The notes beneath the pieces were generated by a model, which saw only the letters and a program-made list of their open reading frames with translations, was not told where the DNA came from and made no database searches. Below are positions 34,386 to 46,850 of a DNA stretch of 64,000 nt, piece by piece. The stretch is from assembly GCA_030247885.1 (NCBI GenBank), contig JAPDRO010000007.1, positions 1 to 64,000 on the forward strand, given 5' to 3'. Source of the stretch: Taxawa tesnikishii (nom. ined.) (lineage: Eukaryota > Ascomycota > Dothideomycetes > Dothideales). The position numbers and the translations under genes were made by a program. Every line of letters starts with the position of its first letter. Position 1 is the stretch's first letter.

Positions 34386-35895
34386 TCAATACCAATCGTT
34401 CCCCTCCTCGCCCTTCTTCTCATTCTTGGGATTCAAGCTCAGCAGTCTCTGGCCGGGCGCATGATCGCCACCGATCGTGCTCTCAAAACACCCACTGACG
34501 GCTCTGCGTCCGATCTCGATAAACGAATTATACGGCGTGGTATTGATGCCGTTGATCGCTGCCCACTCCTTACTCCCCATCGGCGTGCTTCCATCGCCCA
34601 GATCCGCCCAGCGCGTGACGACAATGGCCTGCTTGAAGCGGGCGAAGTTGTCGTTCTTGTCCTCGACGAGACGCAGCTCGACGAGGTATTCGGTCGGACA
34701 TTCCGGGCATCGACGCATGGGACGGCAGAACTCGCACAGGGTCACGACCTGCGGTCTCGCGGCGATGAACCTGACATTCTCCGTTCCGATGCGCTCGCGC
34801 AGTTTGGGGATGTGCCCCAGCGCGCACTTGCACACCGTCATCAGTTCGCCGTCCTGCCAATGCGCGCACATGGAGAAGTACGGCGTGTAATCCTCCCGAC
34901 TATAGAGCAGGTGTCGCATACTGCTTGCTGTTTGGTTCGGGCCCGCGAAAGACGTGCTCACGACGCGCATCAGAAGGTGGTTGTTGTAGACGCAGAAGCG
35001 CGATGTGTGGCTCCACTCCGTGTCGGGTTCTTTCCAGCGCCGGGTGATCCTATCGATTGGAATGCCGTGTTCCGGGCCGTAGCGGTGCGCGCGCAGAACG
35101 AGTTGCACAAAGGTGAAGGGGAGGGTGCGTCCGGGGTGATGCGGGTTCGGGGTGGGATTAGGGTGGCGACTTGGGCGTTTGGACAATCGAAGAGCGGGTT
35201 CAGAACGTTGGTTGCTTTGAGAGATTCGAGTCCGGGTTGGATTCGGAGGTGATATTTGGCGCAGATGAAGCAGAAGAGGTGGCGAGGGAGGGTACTCTGC
35301 AAAGAATTCAGGAATTCGACGCGGTCTTGGTAGTTCTCCGGCAATGCAAGCGCATCCCAAGGGTCGTAGCCAAGTCGCCATAGCAGCGTTTTGCTGGCGT
35401 AGGCGAGGCTGGCGGCGTCGCGTGGGCTCAGCAGGCTTGAAATTCGCTGCCACAGGCCCGAGGGCAAACTGGCGACGGCGGGCTCTCCAGGTTTGCGTCT
35501 AGCCAGGGCGTCTTCAGTATACAAGATGGACTCGTCGGATTCGCGGTGTTGCAAGCCATGCATCAAGACGGTGAGATCTTTGCGTTCTCCAGTATCTTTG
35601 TCGATGGCGCTGCTGTTGAACTCCTCCTGGCGTTCGGAAAGCGTCTTGAACTCTGGCCCGAACTGGGCGGTAAACTTGCTGTTCTTCCTGGAGCTCGGCT
35701 CATAGCTGTACTCGGAAGCGCTGTACCTTGACGGCGCACTGGATAGAGACGGAGCGAGTTTGTTGTAGTCTTGCAGCAGATACTCGGGCGGGGAGCGAAC
35801 TCGGGCGGCGGCTGTTTGGTCAACTTCTTGCTCTTCTTGCCGGAGCTGCCCGCCGGCTTCGCCTCTGACTTGCGTCTGGACCCGAAGAGGCCCAT
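34386..35895 (-). CDS. F-box domain protein
   Basis: Intronless, about 503 residues, starting MGLFGSRRKSEAKPAG at 35895. A basic head is followed by PPEYLLQDYNKLAPSL, a polar linker, an F-box (LPSGLWQRISSLLSPRDAAS, then LAYASKTLLWRLG), a cysteine-bearing segment (LFCFICAKYH) and a conserved C-terminal domain with MRHLLYSREDYTPYFSMCAH, CEFCRPMRRCPECPTEYLVE and ending EEGNDWY. This layout belongs to a family widely kept in ascomycetes. F-box proteins recruit targets to SCF ubiquitin ligases; the target here is unknown. The frame slips twice, at G4 runs (plus strand) 35792-35795 and 35133-35136. One added base in each restores a continuous family-like protein, so I treat it as a probably intact gene with assembly errors. 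Confidence 0.8.
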
Positions 35896-37465
35896 GATTG
35901 ATGGTTTTCTGGGGTCTATACAGATGTTGATGGCATCGCTGTCTGAAGGTGTAGCTGTGGATTGTTATGAGATGAATCTGCAACGCTACATGTAAGCAAT
36001 GACGTCGGCCCGCACACTTCCGGTCTCCGAGCTTCTGGGGAACACGTGAAGCGCGACATGTTCGCGTTTCTTGGCCACTCGATCGCTTGTCAGCAGAGTA
36101 CATATTCTTGGTCAGATCTCTCAGCCGCTGTCGCACGAAAAACACACTGCACGGCTTCAGTCGCGTATGAGACTGGCAACACCAATCCGTGAAGCGGAGG
36201 CGATTGTCCGGCAACCGCAGCGAGCCATCGGCTGTCGGATATGATGATCCCCGGATATGTTAACATCCTGCACTATCAGAGACAGGAATGGCCGTTAGGC
36301 ATGAGATGGAAGTTCGCGACTATCCGGACGTGCGGCAATCGCCAAAGACGTTGTCTCATCATCCTGCAAGAGGAAGAAGCATGAAGAGGAGGACATTGGT
36401 GCCGGGAAGTCACTTCCATGCTGGTGAACAGATTCAACGAGGTCGTGCATGAAGTAGGTGATTGTGTCAATCGGGGCATCGCAGGGAGATGAGCGAGGAT
36501 ATGCACCGTTGGCGGCACGGAGAAAGGCTAGCGAAACTGCAGAGCAGAGCGACAGACGACAGACGGAACATGAGCAACAACTCGGGGCGACGAGGAGATA
36601 CAAGCAACGGCTCCGTGAAATGGGGATAGTTTGGTCCATGATGAGATAGTCTGATCCTTCCTCATCTGCCCTTGCAATGCATCTATACCCACTGTTCTCA
36701 TACACACCCTGGAATATATGCTTATCTATCCCTTTGTTTATGCTCCTCCCGTCTTTGAGTCTCTTCAGCTACTGTGGTGCAAATTGGATTCGCTTCTTCC
36801 CATCAACTCGATTTCACAGTTGCTGCGTTCCTCATCGTGCCCAGAGCGACCTAAACCGTTTTGAACGGAGTCGTTGATGAGGCGTTTTGACACGTTCCCA
36901 GTTCGTCGTAGTCGGTGTACGTCGCTGCTCTTCCGGTGGCACCCCGCTGGATGCGCCAAGGCGCTGGCGGATCTGATAAACCCTATCTGATCCGCTAGTC
37001 CTAGGTTCTCCGCTGGTCCCACCGCTTCCTGTTGCACCTTTCCATCTTTCGACAAGCTGAACGCCTCATTTTCCTCTTTGCGCCCGCCGTCTGCTGGGCA
37101 TCGGTACGAACCTCAACATGGCGCCATTCACGGCGTGCGACATCGGACGCTCTGGTCCAATCACATGGACGGAGACCCACATATTGTACAAGCTATCAAC
37201 GCTATCAATCTAATCAGATTGAACGAGTCCGTGTCGAAGGATCGCACGTCTTCTTGGCGTCCACGGAATGCGTCTGCTAACGAGCAGTCCACGATGGAAG
37301 TACGTAAATCGCTGCCGGTACGGTTGCATCTGTCGAAGCGACGTCGCCAGGGTAGGATCGCTTGGGGTACATCGTGTTCAGCCGGCCCTTCTACATATGC
37401 CGCACCGTCCCTTCATCCCGAATCTTATCAGATCATCTTTATTCCGCCTCCCTTCTCCAAGTTAC
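35896..37465. other. Intergenic between divergent genes
   Basis: Holds promoters of the F-box gene (minus) and the FAD oxidoreductase (plus). No gene recognised. A short inverted repeat, GGATCTGATAAACCC/TATCTGATCC, lies near 36.97 kb. Confidence 0.45.
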
Positions 37466-39252
37466 ATGCGCACCATGACTTCGCTACCACTCACACCGCC
37501 CCCAGAGACGAATAACCAGGCCCCATGGAAAGTGCTCGTTGTCGGAGCTGCATACGGTGGCTTGAATGCCATTGTCAACCTTCTTGAGTACGCGGATGGG
37601 AACCCTGGCCGTCCTCATCACCTCACATTACCGGACTTCAAGGGCGCACGGCCGAAAAGAGGGCTTGAGGTTGTCGCACTTGACGAACGTGATGGCTTCT
37701 GTAAGCTCTTCCCTGAACAGCTCTCCACAACGCAAACCGCTCTACAAGCACGTGAGCTGAGAGCAGCAGTCCATTCCGTCGGCGCACCCCTCGCCCATGT
37801 GGCAAAGCACAGCACCGCCTCATCCTGGAAGCAATTCAGCCAATTGCGCGAATTGCAGCATCCAGCACTCGAACTCGTACGCGGCAGCATTCGACATGTG
37901 GATTGCGAGGCACGAAGCGCTACCTATTTCTGCTCTGAAAGCAAGGAAGAACGCAGCATATTCTACAACTATCTCATTCTTGCTACCGGGTTGAAGCGAG
38001 CGTGGCCAGTGGTGCCGCGTGTGGATTTGAAGGATGACTATGTGGAGGACGCATTCGGCTTCATCAACGCCATCGAGCGGTCTGCAAATGGACGGGCCGT
38101 TGTTGTCGGTGGCGGTAAGTCTTTGGCCTTTCGGTGTTCCTTGCCTGTTCCTGCCGCGTTGGAGTCCTCTTCATCATCTCTTCGAGTCAGGCGACACTGG
38201 CTGGAGACGCATACGCTGACGTTGGCAAGGTGCCGTCGGGATCGAGTTTGCTGCCGAAATCGCTCTCAACCATCCATCTTTGCACGTCATACTTGTCCAC
38301 TCAAGAACTCAGCTTCTCTCTTCGGAACCTTTACCTGGCGAGTTCAAGGCAAGGGCTCTTGATGTGTTGCGCGAAGAAGGCGTTGAGGTGATCCTTGGCC
38401 AGAGAGCGCACATTGAGAAGGCCGTCGATGGTACGTCCAAGGTGACTTTGACAGATGGAAGCGTCATTGAGGTGGGTGCCGTGTTTGATGGCAGGAGCGG
38501 AGTCGTGCCGGTCACACAGTGCTTGCCTTCCGAAGCGCTGGACGAGCATGGTTATGTTAAGATTTTGCCCAAGTACGTGATCACCCTTTGCGGCCGTTTC
38601 CGCATCTTCGTTCGAAGCCCCACGGATCTGGCTTCATTGCGTCTCTCGGAAACGCGGTCGCCGGTTAGATTTCTGATATCCGCTGACACGCCTGCTTTGC
38701 AGCCTCACACTTCCAACCACAGTACCGAACGCATCTTCACATCTGTGCATCGGAGATATATGTGCCTGGTCTGGAATCAAACGGGCGGGTAACGCTCTGT
38801 CTATGGGACATCTCGCCGCAGCGAACATTTTCGCCTCGATACTATCGACAGAAGCCACGAATCTCCAGCACACCAAGGATCACAGCTTCGCGCTACACGA
38901 CATGGGCGCCGCTCTCCCCACACCTGGTTCTGAATCGCCCTCATACACCCCGGCGTCAGTGGAAGCGACAGAAGATGCGCCATCACCGTCGTCAGAGGAC
39001 CAGTCCGTCGATGCTATGCCACCAACCGCACTCCCCACAGAGACAAACACGCAACTCCCGCCCTTGTTCCCGCAAACAGAGTTCCCTGAGATCCCCGCGG
39101 TGATGGGGCTCGCGGTGGGCACGCAATGCGTTACGTGGGACGGGAAAGAAGTCAAGTGGGGGAAGGAGATCATGGAGCAGAGTTTCGGTAGTGATTTGGG
39201 GTGGGCGAACACGTTGAAGTATATGAAGTTGACCGGTTTGGAGGATGAGTAG
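37466..39252 (+). CDS. FAD-dependent pyridine nucleotide-disulphide oxidoreductase, AIF/AMID-like
   Basis: Three exons (37466-38114, 38230-38572, 38703-39252) give 513 residues, undamaged. The ATG at 37466 or the one at 37475 may start it. Two Rossmann folds are clear: WKVLVVGAAYGGLNAIVNLL near residue 20 binds FAD, and AVVVGGGAVGIEFAAEI, split by intron 1, binds NAD(P)H. A third FAD contact block, CIGDICAWSGIKRAGNALSM, follows in exon 3. An acidic, Ser/Pro-rich insertion (EATEDAPSPSSEDQSVD) comes before the last domain. Family members (AIF-like, FSP1/AMID, type II NADH dehydrogenase relatives) reduce quinones or act in stress responses. No targeting peptide is obvious. Its substrate and any link to the neighbouring cleavage dioxygenase are inference. 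Confidence 0.85.
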
Positions 39253-41380
39253 GCGCTTCGCCGGTTGGCTGATATTGCGAGGCTAAAGTCATACGTACAG
39301 AGCACCTTCCTGGTCGTGAGCATCGGACAACGGTGCTCAAGAACTTCTTGCTATCGATCGGTGGACCCATCACTTTGCTTCAGAGTCGTGGCCATTGGAG
39401 CAGATGACACTTGTCGAAATCATCCTATCCGACAACGATCCATCCGGAAAGGTCAGATTTGGCCGTATGGTGACTCGCGTTCGGGTGACGACAACCTCGT
39501 TACGCGACACGGCACGCTACACGTCCGGTTCTAACCGTTTCCGTAGGTCTTTTACTGGCCTGTCCTCGTCTGCGAGCAGGACAAGCAGACTGAGATCGCT
39601 TTTGTATGCGTGCATTGCATATTCAGCTCTGGTCATCGTATCCTTTCCATGACTCCGCCCGTACCAGGATGATTACTATGAGGGAACATCGGCCGGGAGA
39701 GTCTGTGGTCCAAGTAAGGATTGCCGGTGCCCTGCAAAATTCTCAGCCGTCGTCTGTGAAAATACCACACGGCACTCCTAGTAAAGCCCGGCGATCAAGA
39801 GGGCTGTTGATCTTGTCATGTAACCAGTGCAGGCAACGGACTGTCTTCTCATGTTCGCCGCAGCTTGTCACTCCCGGTTTGCATTGACGCGAAGCTCCGA
39901 CTGGCTTGCACATCAGCACCCAATATTCGCCTTAGGGTCCTAAACTGTATTTGTCCGCTGCGGTGCACAAGGGGTTCCGGACGGTGAATGAAACGGCATC
40001 CAGGAATGGCTACTAGCACCAAACCTCCGCTCCCAGCAGTGATGTCCGTGGCGTGCCGCTCCGATGATGTCGAAAGGTCCCCAACGCTGCCACGCTGCGC
40101 AAGGCCAGTCGTCTATCCAGCGACTCGAAGTGTGGGTTTCCCAGTCTGTAAAGCGTGTAGCTTTCCAGGCTGCTTACGGTTCATCCCTAGCTCGCTGGGA
40201 AGCAACGGACCCAGCCCTGCCGCTTCCCCTCCTCCGTTTATCTTGTTTGCAACCTCTGCTGCAGCGGCGGCGTTGTCTTCTCTCCTATCACCGGTAGCTT
40301 GTTCAAGTTTTGTCAGACGACTCGGGAGCTTTCGGAATTTGAGGTGATATCATGCCCCCTTTCCATCCCCTGCGACCGGATCCTTGAACAACCCCGCCAG
40401 AGCTCCGTCAGATGAGATACGCGGATATACGAGCAGCTCAGCCGGTTGACTGCGAAGCAATCCTTACAGAGGCGTTGCAACGCAGTTTCATGCTCTTCAA
40501 CCCTCCCATTCCGCGGTCCGCCGCCATGTGACATCTCGGCGAGTGCGAAGGTACCCCTGTCCAGCTTGACTTGCGTATCATCTGAAGGAGGTATGCTCTC
40601 CTTTCCGAACACGCTCCACCTATCCAACGGAGCCAGCTTCAACATCTGGGCGGCGCTGAGGCAGCCGAGAGCTAGGCAGGAAGCGGCAACGTGTCGAGGG
40701 AAAACTTTCGGTTCTTGAGAACTGGTTGCTCTGTCCGAACACTGATACCAAGACCAAACAAAACAACGGCCGGCGATTCCAAATCCCTATGGCCTGACTT
40801 GCATTTGAACTCTTGCAGCATTAGCCGGCTCACCGTTTCCGCTGGAGATGGGCTCAAGAAAGGCTGGTGTATGGTAACAGAAGAATGGCTCATCCGCCTA
40901 CCCTTGGTCCTTCTAATACTGGCATCGGAGAGATGCGAACGAGAACCCCACCGCACCCTGCTGTCGTGTCCGGAGGCGCTCAACCTTCCACGTCCCTCTT
41001 ACCTCTCCGGCAAGCAAATCAGCACGCAATGCCCCGGAACAAACCTCATTGACCTTGTGCTTCTCGCTCCGCGAAAGCAATATTATCTCGCTTAGTGAGT
41101 GTTTCCTACCTTGACTCGCACCGAAAGCCACTCTCCGTGTCCGAAGTGTAGATGCGAGCGCGATGCCAGTGCCAGTTTTATGCCGAGTAGCGCCTTGCCG
41201 CAGAACTGGGAACTGCCAAGGCTTTTCCAGGCCCCTGTGCCTGACCGGTACCTGTCTACCATGCGAGAGTGACAGACTCAAGAACGCTCAGCCAACACCA
41301 GACATAACCAACAAACCCCTACTTCTCACGAACGGAGTTCATGCCGTTCCAGCCCCGCCCAAATCAGTCCACAGCCATAC
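39253..41380. other. Intergenic, no gene recognised
   Basis: About 2.1 kb between two convergent genes. Frames such as plus 40691-41095 have no domain. Nothing identifiable. Confidence 0.4.
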
Positions 41381-43901
41381 TCAGCGCACCCCGTTAATCG
41401 CATCCTCACCATCGACGCCGTCCGTGTTGCCATCTCCGTTGCCGTCAACACCATCTCCATTCGTACCATCCCGCTGCATCTCGACCTGCCAAGGAAGCGG
41501 TCCCTCAGCCACCTTGACCGGTCCCACGCTCCCTCCCTCCTTCCTTCTGTCCTCCCAATCCCGTATCTCCCTGCTATCGACCCAATTGCCATGCAACCCC
41601 AACCTGCCCACACAGAGTCAGCCACACGCTCGCAGTCCTCAACAGTCAACCCCCACCTCTCCCCTCCAATCCCACCCCAAGACGTAACCCCCAGGAGAGG
41701 CAAAAAAGAACCATAAACTCACCTCAACCTCAGCGGCAGATGAATGACAGCAACCGGTCCCTTGCTCACATCCAACGCGTCGAACACAGCGACGTCATTG
41801 CGCAGGACGTCGAGATGATTCAGCAGCGCAATGAGCCAGCCCTCGCCTTCCTTTCCGCCTTGGCGGGGAATGAACGAGGGCTCTTGGAACGTGCTACAGG
41901 GCCCCGCCCACCAGACGTCCGAGACCCTCTCCCTCTCCCTCTTCCCCTCTCCCTTTCCCTCTCCATCAGCTCCGGGTGCACCGCGGTCACGTCCGGCGGC
42001 TGCGTCGTCCTCCGCGCTCCACTCAAAGTGGCCGAGGCTGTTGAAGAGCCCTCCGGCGGGCGGGCCGCACTTCTGGAAGTCGTAGTCCCTTGTCGCGTCG
42101 ACGACGCACTGCCAGAAGTGGCGGTACGGCTTTGTGACGGCGCGGTCGTCGATGCGGGAGAATTCGCCGTTGGTGGGGAAGGTGGCCGAGGGCGTGTGCA
42201 GGTCGCGCGAGTACCGGTACGAGCTGCCGTCCGGGGCGGGCGTGGTCGGGGCCGAGGGGTCGAAGATCCAGCGCGCGGTGGGCGAGTTGAGGCGGTTGCG
42301 TTTGGCGATTGTCGAGTTGGCTTCGCCTGAGAGGGGGTCAGCAGGGGGAAGGGAGGGGTTTCCACTGCGGGAGATGTGTGGCTGTGAGGGTTGCGTGGTG
42401 TTGACGGGTGGGTGGGGGAAAGAGTGATGTCGCCACGTGGGCGTGCCGGACTGCGTGCGGACTTGTCCCTACGGAGCTCGAGGCAAGCGGTCGGGTCTGC
42501 TTGGATTGGCGCAGCAGTCCGAAGAGCCATGTGCGTCAAAAGGGCAGTCGAGGCTGGGTGCACTGAGCACTCTGTAGCAGACAGCGTATTTCAAGCCATG
42601 CATTTGTCCTGGCACAGCGTGCACGACAGCACCCGCGTTCAATCACGGCCGCAGTGCACATGCAGGCTACACCCGTCCCCAGACATACTAGGTGAGGGGC
42701 GAGGGACGAGAGAGAACAAGAAAAGCGACTCACCCTCGGGAGGAAAAAGAAGAAGACATTCCCATCCGCATTAGTGCAGTCAAAGACGACCTTGCCGTCC
42801 TCCGTCTCATAGCAACCGGCCGTGTGACCGTGGAACGCTGTATCCCGTCAGCTGTATTTCCTCCTCATCTTCGCACCTCCATCGATCTTGCAAGCCCCAT
42901 CCATCCACTCCATCACCGGACCATCCAAACAGTCGAAAAGGGCAGTAGGAAGTGGTAAAGCAGATTGACGACTCACCGTTCGGCGCCCTAAACCAGATGA
43001 TGTCCTCGGCCCTCCCACCCCTCCTCGGCACCAAGCCGTAGAGCTGTTCCTGCTCCGGGTCCCACGCCCAATGATTGCCACCCTTCTTCAACCGGTCGAG
43101 AGAACACTTCAGCGGCGTCATGGGCAAGACGACCCAGTTCTTCGAGATGCCGCAGTCGTGTATCATGCCGCACCACGGCGCCTTGTACCAGCACTCCTCG
43201 GTCTTGACGCCATCCGGGCTGACGGTCCAGACGGCGATATCGAGTGAAGCGTCCTGTCCGTTGCCGCCGGCCTCGTAGGCAAAACAGATCATCTCGCCCG
43301 TTTCGGGGTCGATTTTGGGGTGCGCGGTCATGGTGGGCGCGGCGATCTGGCCGTCGAAGTCATACCTCCCGATCGTGTCGAGGGTGACGGGGTCCATGGC
43401 GTAACTGGGGCCGTCCTCTTTGGCCGCGAGCAGCATGCCGCGCCAGAAGGTGACGTTTGTGTTGGAGGCGGTGCGGATGACGCCTTTGACGGCTTCGTTG
43501 TCTGTGAAGGGGTTCCTGTACCGGCCGAACAGCGCTCTGCCCGCCTGGCTCTCGTGCTTGAACCGATCCGTGCGCACGTAGCGGTGCTTGAAGTGCGCAT
43601 GTCCGTTGCTGATGCGGATGGCGGTGACGGCCCCGTCGCCGTTGAAGTGGATGTCGTCTTCGAAGATGGGCGGGAAGCGGTGATCCGGTTGGATGCGGTA
43701 GAAGGTGCCGTCGATTTCTGGCGGGAGCTCGCCGTCGATTTCGAGAAAGGTGATGTCGCCCTCGAGACGGCTGGGCTTGTTGAAACCGGTGAACACTGAC
43801 GTCTCCGGAAATTTTGGTTGCGAGCTTGCCTTCTTGCCGTCGATGTAGTTCGGTGAGTTGTTCGCGTTGAGGGTCTTGGCGATGTCGAAGATGTGCGCCA
43901 T
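41381..43901 (-). CDS. Carotenoid/stilbene cleavage oxygenase (RPE65-like, iron-dependent)
   Basis: Four exons on the minus strand (43901-42977, 42837-42734, 42326-41723, 41603-41381) give about 618 residues. It cleaves a C=C double bond of a carotenoid or stilbene with O2 and gives two carbonyl products. The four iron-binding His are present: His194 (TMTAHPKID), His248 (GMIHDCGIS), His311 (AFHGHTAG) and His549 (LGLHGNWV). [11 protein letters not shown] and HFNGDGAV near the N-terminus are also typical. Between the third and fourth His lies a low-complexity acidic/basic insert ([13 protein letters not shown]), and after the usual end there is a Gly/Asp-rich tail. The frame slips once in the G3 run (plus strand) 42738-42740 at the end of exon 2; one added base joins LPEGEANST properly. 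Fungal relatives include Neurospora CAO-1-type resveratrol-cleaving enzymes and lignostilbene dioxygenases, and I favour that branch over carotenoid cleavage. Confidence 0.88.
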
Positions 43902-44899
43902 GCTGAACAGGGAGCGGAGCGTTGACGCTCCTAACCCTCCTGAATCTGGATGTTTTGACGGACAAGCGGGGATTATGCAACGAGGGCAGCGGCAGGAGGG
44001 AGGTTTTGCTAGGGCAGCGGCAGTCCTAATCCTCAGCGACGCGACACCGGGTTGCTAGGATACAATGAGGGCCGTGAAGGCGAGGCACAGGAGCGAAGCT
44101 GCGCAACAAGCGGTGCCGTCACTGTTGAGTTGTATCTGAGAGGGCAAATTGCTGTTGCTGATCTAGAACATTATACGTGACCGAGCCGATGGAGACCGTG
44201 TGCTCTTTTTCGGTGGTGATGTTGGTAAGACCGAGGGCACTGAAGGTGATACACAGAGCCTAGATTGAGGACATCCAAAGGCGCAGGACTGTTTCCGGCG
44301 ACAGCACCTCTGATATTGCCGCATCATCAAGCAGCAAGTCCAATAGAAAATCACCTTGAGAGTGTACGGGAGCTTCGCGGTATGCCTCCGCGCTCTGGAC
44401 CTGTTCATCTTCCCCAAACCCCGCATCTGCCCCGCACTGGGGCAGGTTGGCATGCAGGAACACATGTCAAGGGTCTCCATATAGCGTGGTTCGCCTCGAG
44501 CTGCTTGAACTGCCGGCTATAACGTGGGGTTTGTTTACCAACACTGCGGGGAACTGCATTGGAAAGCAGCGTTCTGCAGGTGATTTAGCCGATTCTGCGT
44601 GTGATCCACCGGAAGAGAGATTGCCCGAGAAGCCCCCAGCAGCGGCTGCGTTCCGAAGGATGCGAGGGGACGGTGCAGTACTAGCAATGGTTGTTGGAGA
44701 CACAGAGGAGAAAAGAGAGATAAGCTGTCAACTGCGCGCTTGTGGGTAAGTACCTGAAATTGTTCTTCTGTGTGCAACAATCCTACCCTCGACGCACTCT
44801 TCTCTGGTGACCGACGAACGAGTCTTTGAACAAGTTTCCGGAGGTGTGGTAATGCTCCTCACAGACAACACCGGGACCGGATCCAAATCGCAGCCAGAC
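43902..44899. promoter_or_regulatory. Shared 1-kb promoter region between cleavage oxygenase and SnoaL-like gene
   Basis: The two genes are transcribed away from each other across this interval, so they may share regulation. I see no named operator. Short frames are not coding-like. Confidence 0.45.
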
Positions 44900-45846
44900 A
44901 TGTCGACCGAAGACCTGATCAAGAAGGTCGAACTGCTGTCGGCGCAGGTCGAGAAGCTGACTAGTAAGAAAGCCTGCCTTCTACTTACCAGGATGTGAAC
45001 ACCCGACTACGCAATGCTAACACTGATGCTGCAGTCGAATCCGAAGTGCGCAAACTCCACCACAAATACGGCTACTACATGGACAAGTGCCTCTACAAAG
45101 AGGTAGCAGATCTCTTCGCCGACCACGCCGAAACGTCGGTGCAGTTCCTTAACGGCATCTGGCGCGGGCTACCCGGCATAAAGAGCCTGTACATCGAACG
45201 CTTCGCCAAGGGCTTCGTAGGCGGGCGCAACGGTCCCGTCCAGGGTTTCCTTCTAGACCATCTGATGGCGCAGGACATTGTCGACTACGATGCGTCCACG
45301 GGACGCGTGCTCATGCGCGCACGCACGTTCATGAGTGCAGGCACGCATGAAGGGATGCCCGAAGGACTCCAGATTCCCCCGGAAAGAGGCAGTGGTGGGA
45401 GGGGAGTATGTACGAGAACGAGTGAGTATCTGCTGGGGAGTGGCCCATGCTGGATTCGCGAGCCATGTCGGAAGTTTTCGGTGTTGTTCTGACCCGTGCA
45501 CAGGTACATCCGCGACTCAGACGGCAAATGGCGGATCCTGAAACTGCGATACTTCCCCTTCTGGCACGGTACATTCGAGCACGGCTGGCGGTACACGAAG
45601 GAGCAGTTTGTGCCGTTCATGACGAAGAAGAAGGGGGATGAGGGTGCAGACGCCAACGCTCCGGATGAGTTACTCGAGGAGGCAATGCTGTGGCCCGATA
45701 CGAGGGTTGTGCCGTTCCATTATCCGCATCCGGTTACGGGACGGTGGACGGAGGAGAAGGATCTGAGGGCGCCGGTTATTGGAACGGACGAGATGGAGGC
45801 GAAGCCGGCGTTAGATTTGTACAGGGTGTTCGCGGAGAAGAGTTGA
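44900..45846 (+). CDS. SnoaL/NTF2-like domain protein
   Basis: Three exons (44900-44963, 45035-45421, 45504-45846) give about 264 residues, starting MSTEDLIKKVELLSAQ. An in-frame ATG upstream at 44852 is possible. The fold signature is a helical head (VRKLHHKYGYYMDKCLYKEV), then ADLFADHAETSVQFLNGIWRG, a loop with IKSLYIERFAKGF, then strand-rich MAQDIVDYDASTGRVLMRAR and WWEGSMYENEYIRDSDGKWR. This matches SnoaL_4-type proteins of fungal secondary metabolism and aromatic catabolism, which act as small dehydratases, cyclases or hydrolases. The catalytic residues cannot be assigned. The frame slips in the C5 run at 45376-45380; one added base restores IPPGKRQWWEG. It lies divergent from the cleavage oxygenase and upstream of the aldehyde dehydrogenase. 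Confidence 0.75.
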
Positions 45847-46850
45847 GTTTGAGGGGTTTTGTCCGATGGCCGAATGATAGATGAGCTTGCCTCTGGTCGT
45901 CGTCGTCGTTTCCCTAGGTGGGCGTAGGCGAGCGTGACGGTATATGGCCGTTTGGTTCTTCGGTTAGTCGGGCAGTGTCTACCTGTGTCTACCTGTATCT
46001 CTGGATGCCAAAGTCTAGAGCAGGGGCTCGCAGATCACTACACGTCCCAGTTCTATCAGTATGCGAAACGAGCTTCTCCCAAGTCGCCTGCTGTTCGCGC
46101 GCCGGCCTCCCTTCCCCTTGTTCCGTCCCTCGCCTCTCCCGGCATCTGGCTAGCGAGGCCCTCCGCATCAGGAGGATGCATGCATTCAATTCACTTGGAC
46201 GAGTCGTAACACGGGAGAGAACGGCGGCTGCTGTGTCAGCCGCAAGATATCGGCAGTTGGCTTGGGCCACCAAAGACGGAGGAGAGGCGTGTTCGGGACG
46301 TGCGGTGCGGACGGAGTTGGTCATTGCTCGATTGCTCCTTCCCGATCCCGACTGCCCCACAATCTGCTCGTCGACGAGCTGCTGCCCGCTGCCCGCTGCC
46401 CCGCACCTTCCACATTGGATTGTGATTGTTGGAGAAAGCAGGCGCCAAGATGTTCCAGCTGTGGCGCGGTGGGGGTTCGGAATGGAACCCTCCACGCGCC
46501 GTCTCCAGCAAGCAAGCAGCCCGTCTCCAGCAGGCAAGCGGCCCATGTCCAGCAAGCGAGCAGCCCATCAACAGAACTGCCGATATACAACACGGGGCCT
46601 GCATTAGATAAGCGAACAACGATGATGGCTACACCGTGTTGCCATGCGGCAAAGGGGCCAAGTCGCTCTCGTCGACTTCCCAGCTAATCTTGCGTCGGGG
46701 AACATCCAACACCACAACAATACCGCAACAACACCGCAGCCTCTTCGAACGGCAGTGACCCTCCTCATATCGGCCATTGAACACCGCCTTCACCCGTCCT
46801 CAGCTCCAAAACACACTATCGCGCATCTCGAAGAAGCAGATAACGACAAA
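45847..46850. other. Intergenic before aldehyde dehydrogenase, with a short minisatellite
   Basis: No gene recognised. It contains the 22-bp tandem repeat at 46499-46567. Confidence 0.5.
46499..46567 (+). repeat. Minisatellite, about three units of 22 bp
   Basis: Successive units of the type CCGTCTCCAGCAAGCAAGCAG with a few differences, about 300 bp before the aldehyde dehydrogenase ATG. Confidence 0.7.

Noticed and set aside
34296-35252. 318-codon plus-strand frame over the F-box gene
   Set aside because: It is the antisense shadow of the conserved F-box protein, which has recognisable motifs on the minus strand.
41163-41687. 174-codon plus-strand frame at the cleavage oxygenase 3' end
   Set aside because: Antisense of the last exon and intron of the oxygenase. 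Low-complexity Ser/Pro/Thr translation comes from the repeat-rich tail.
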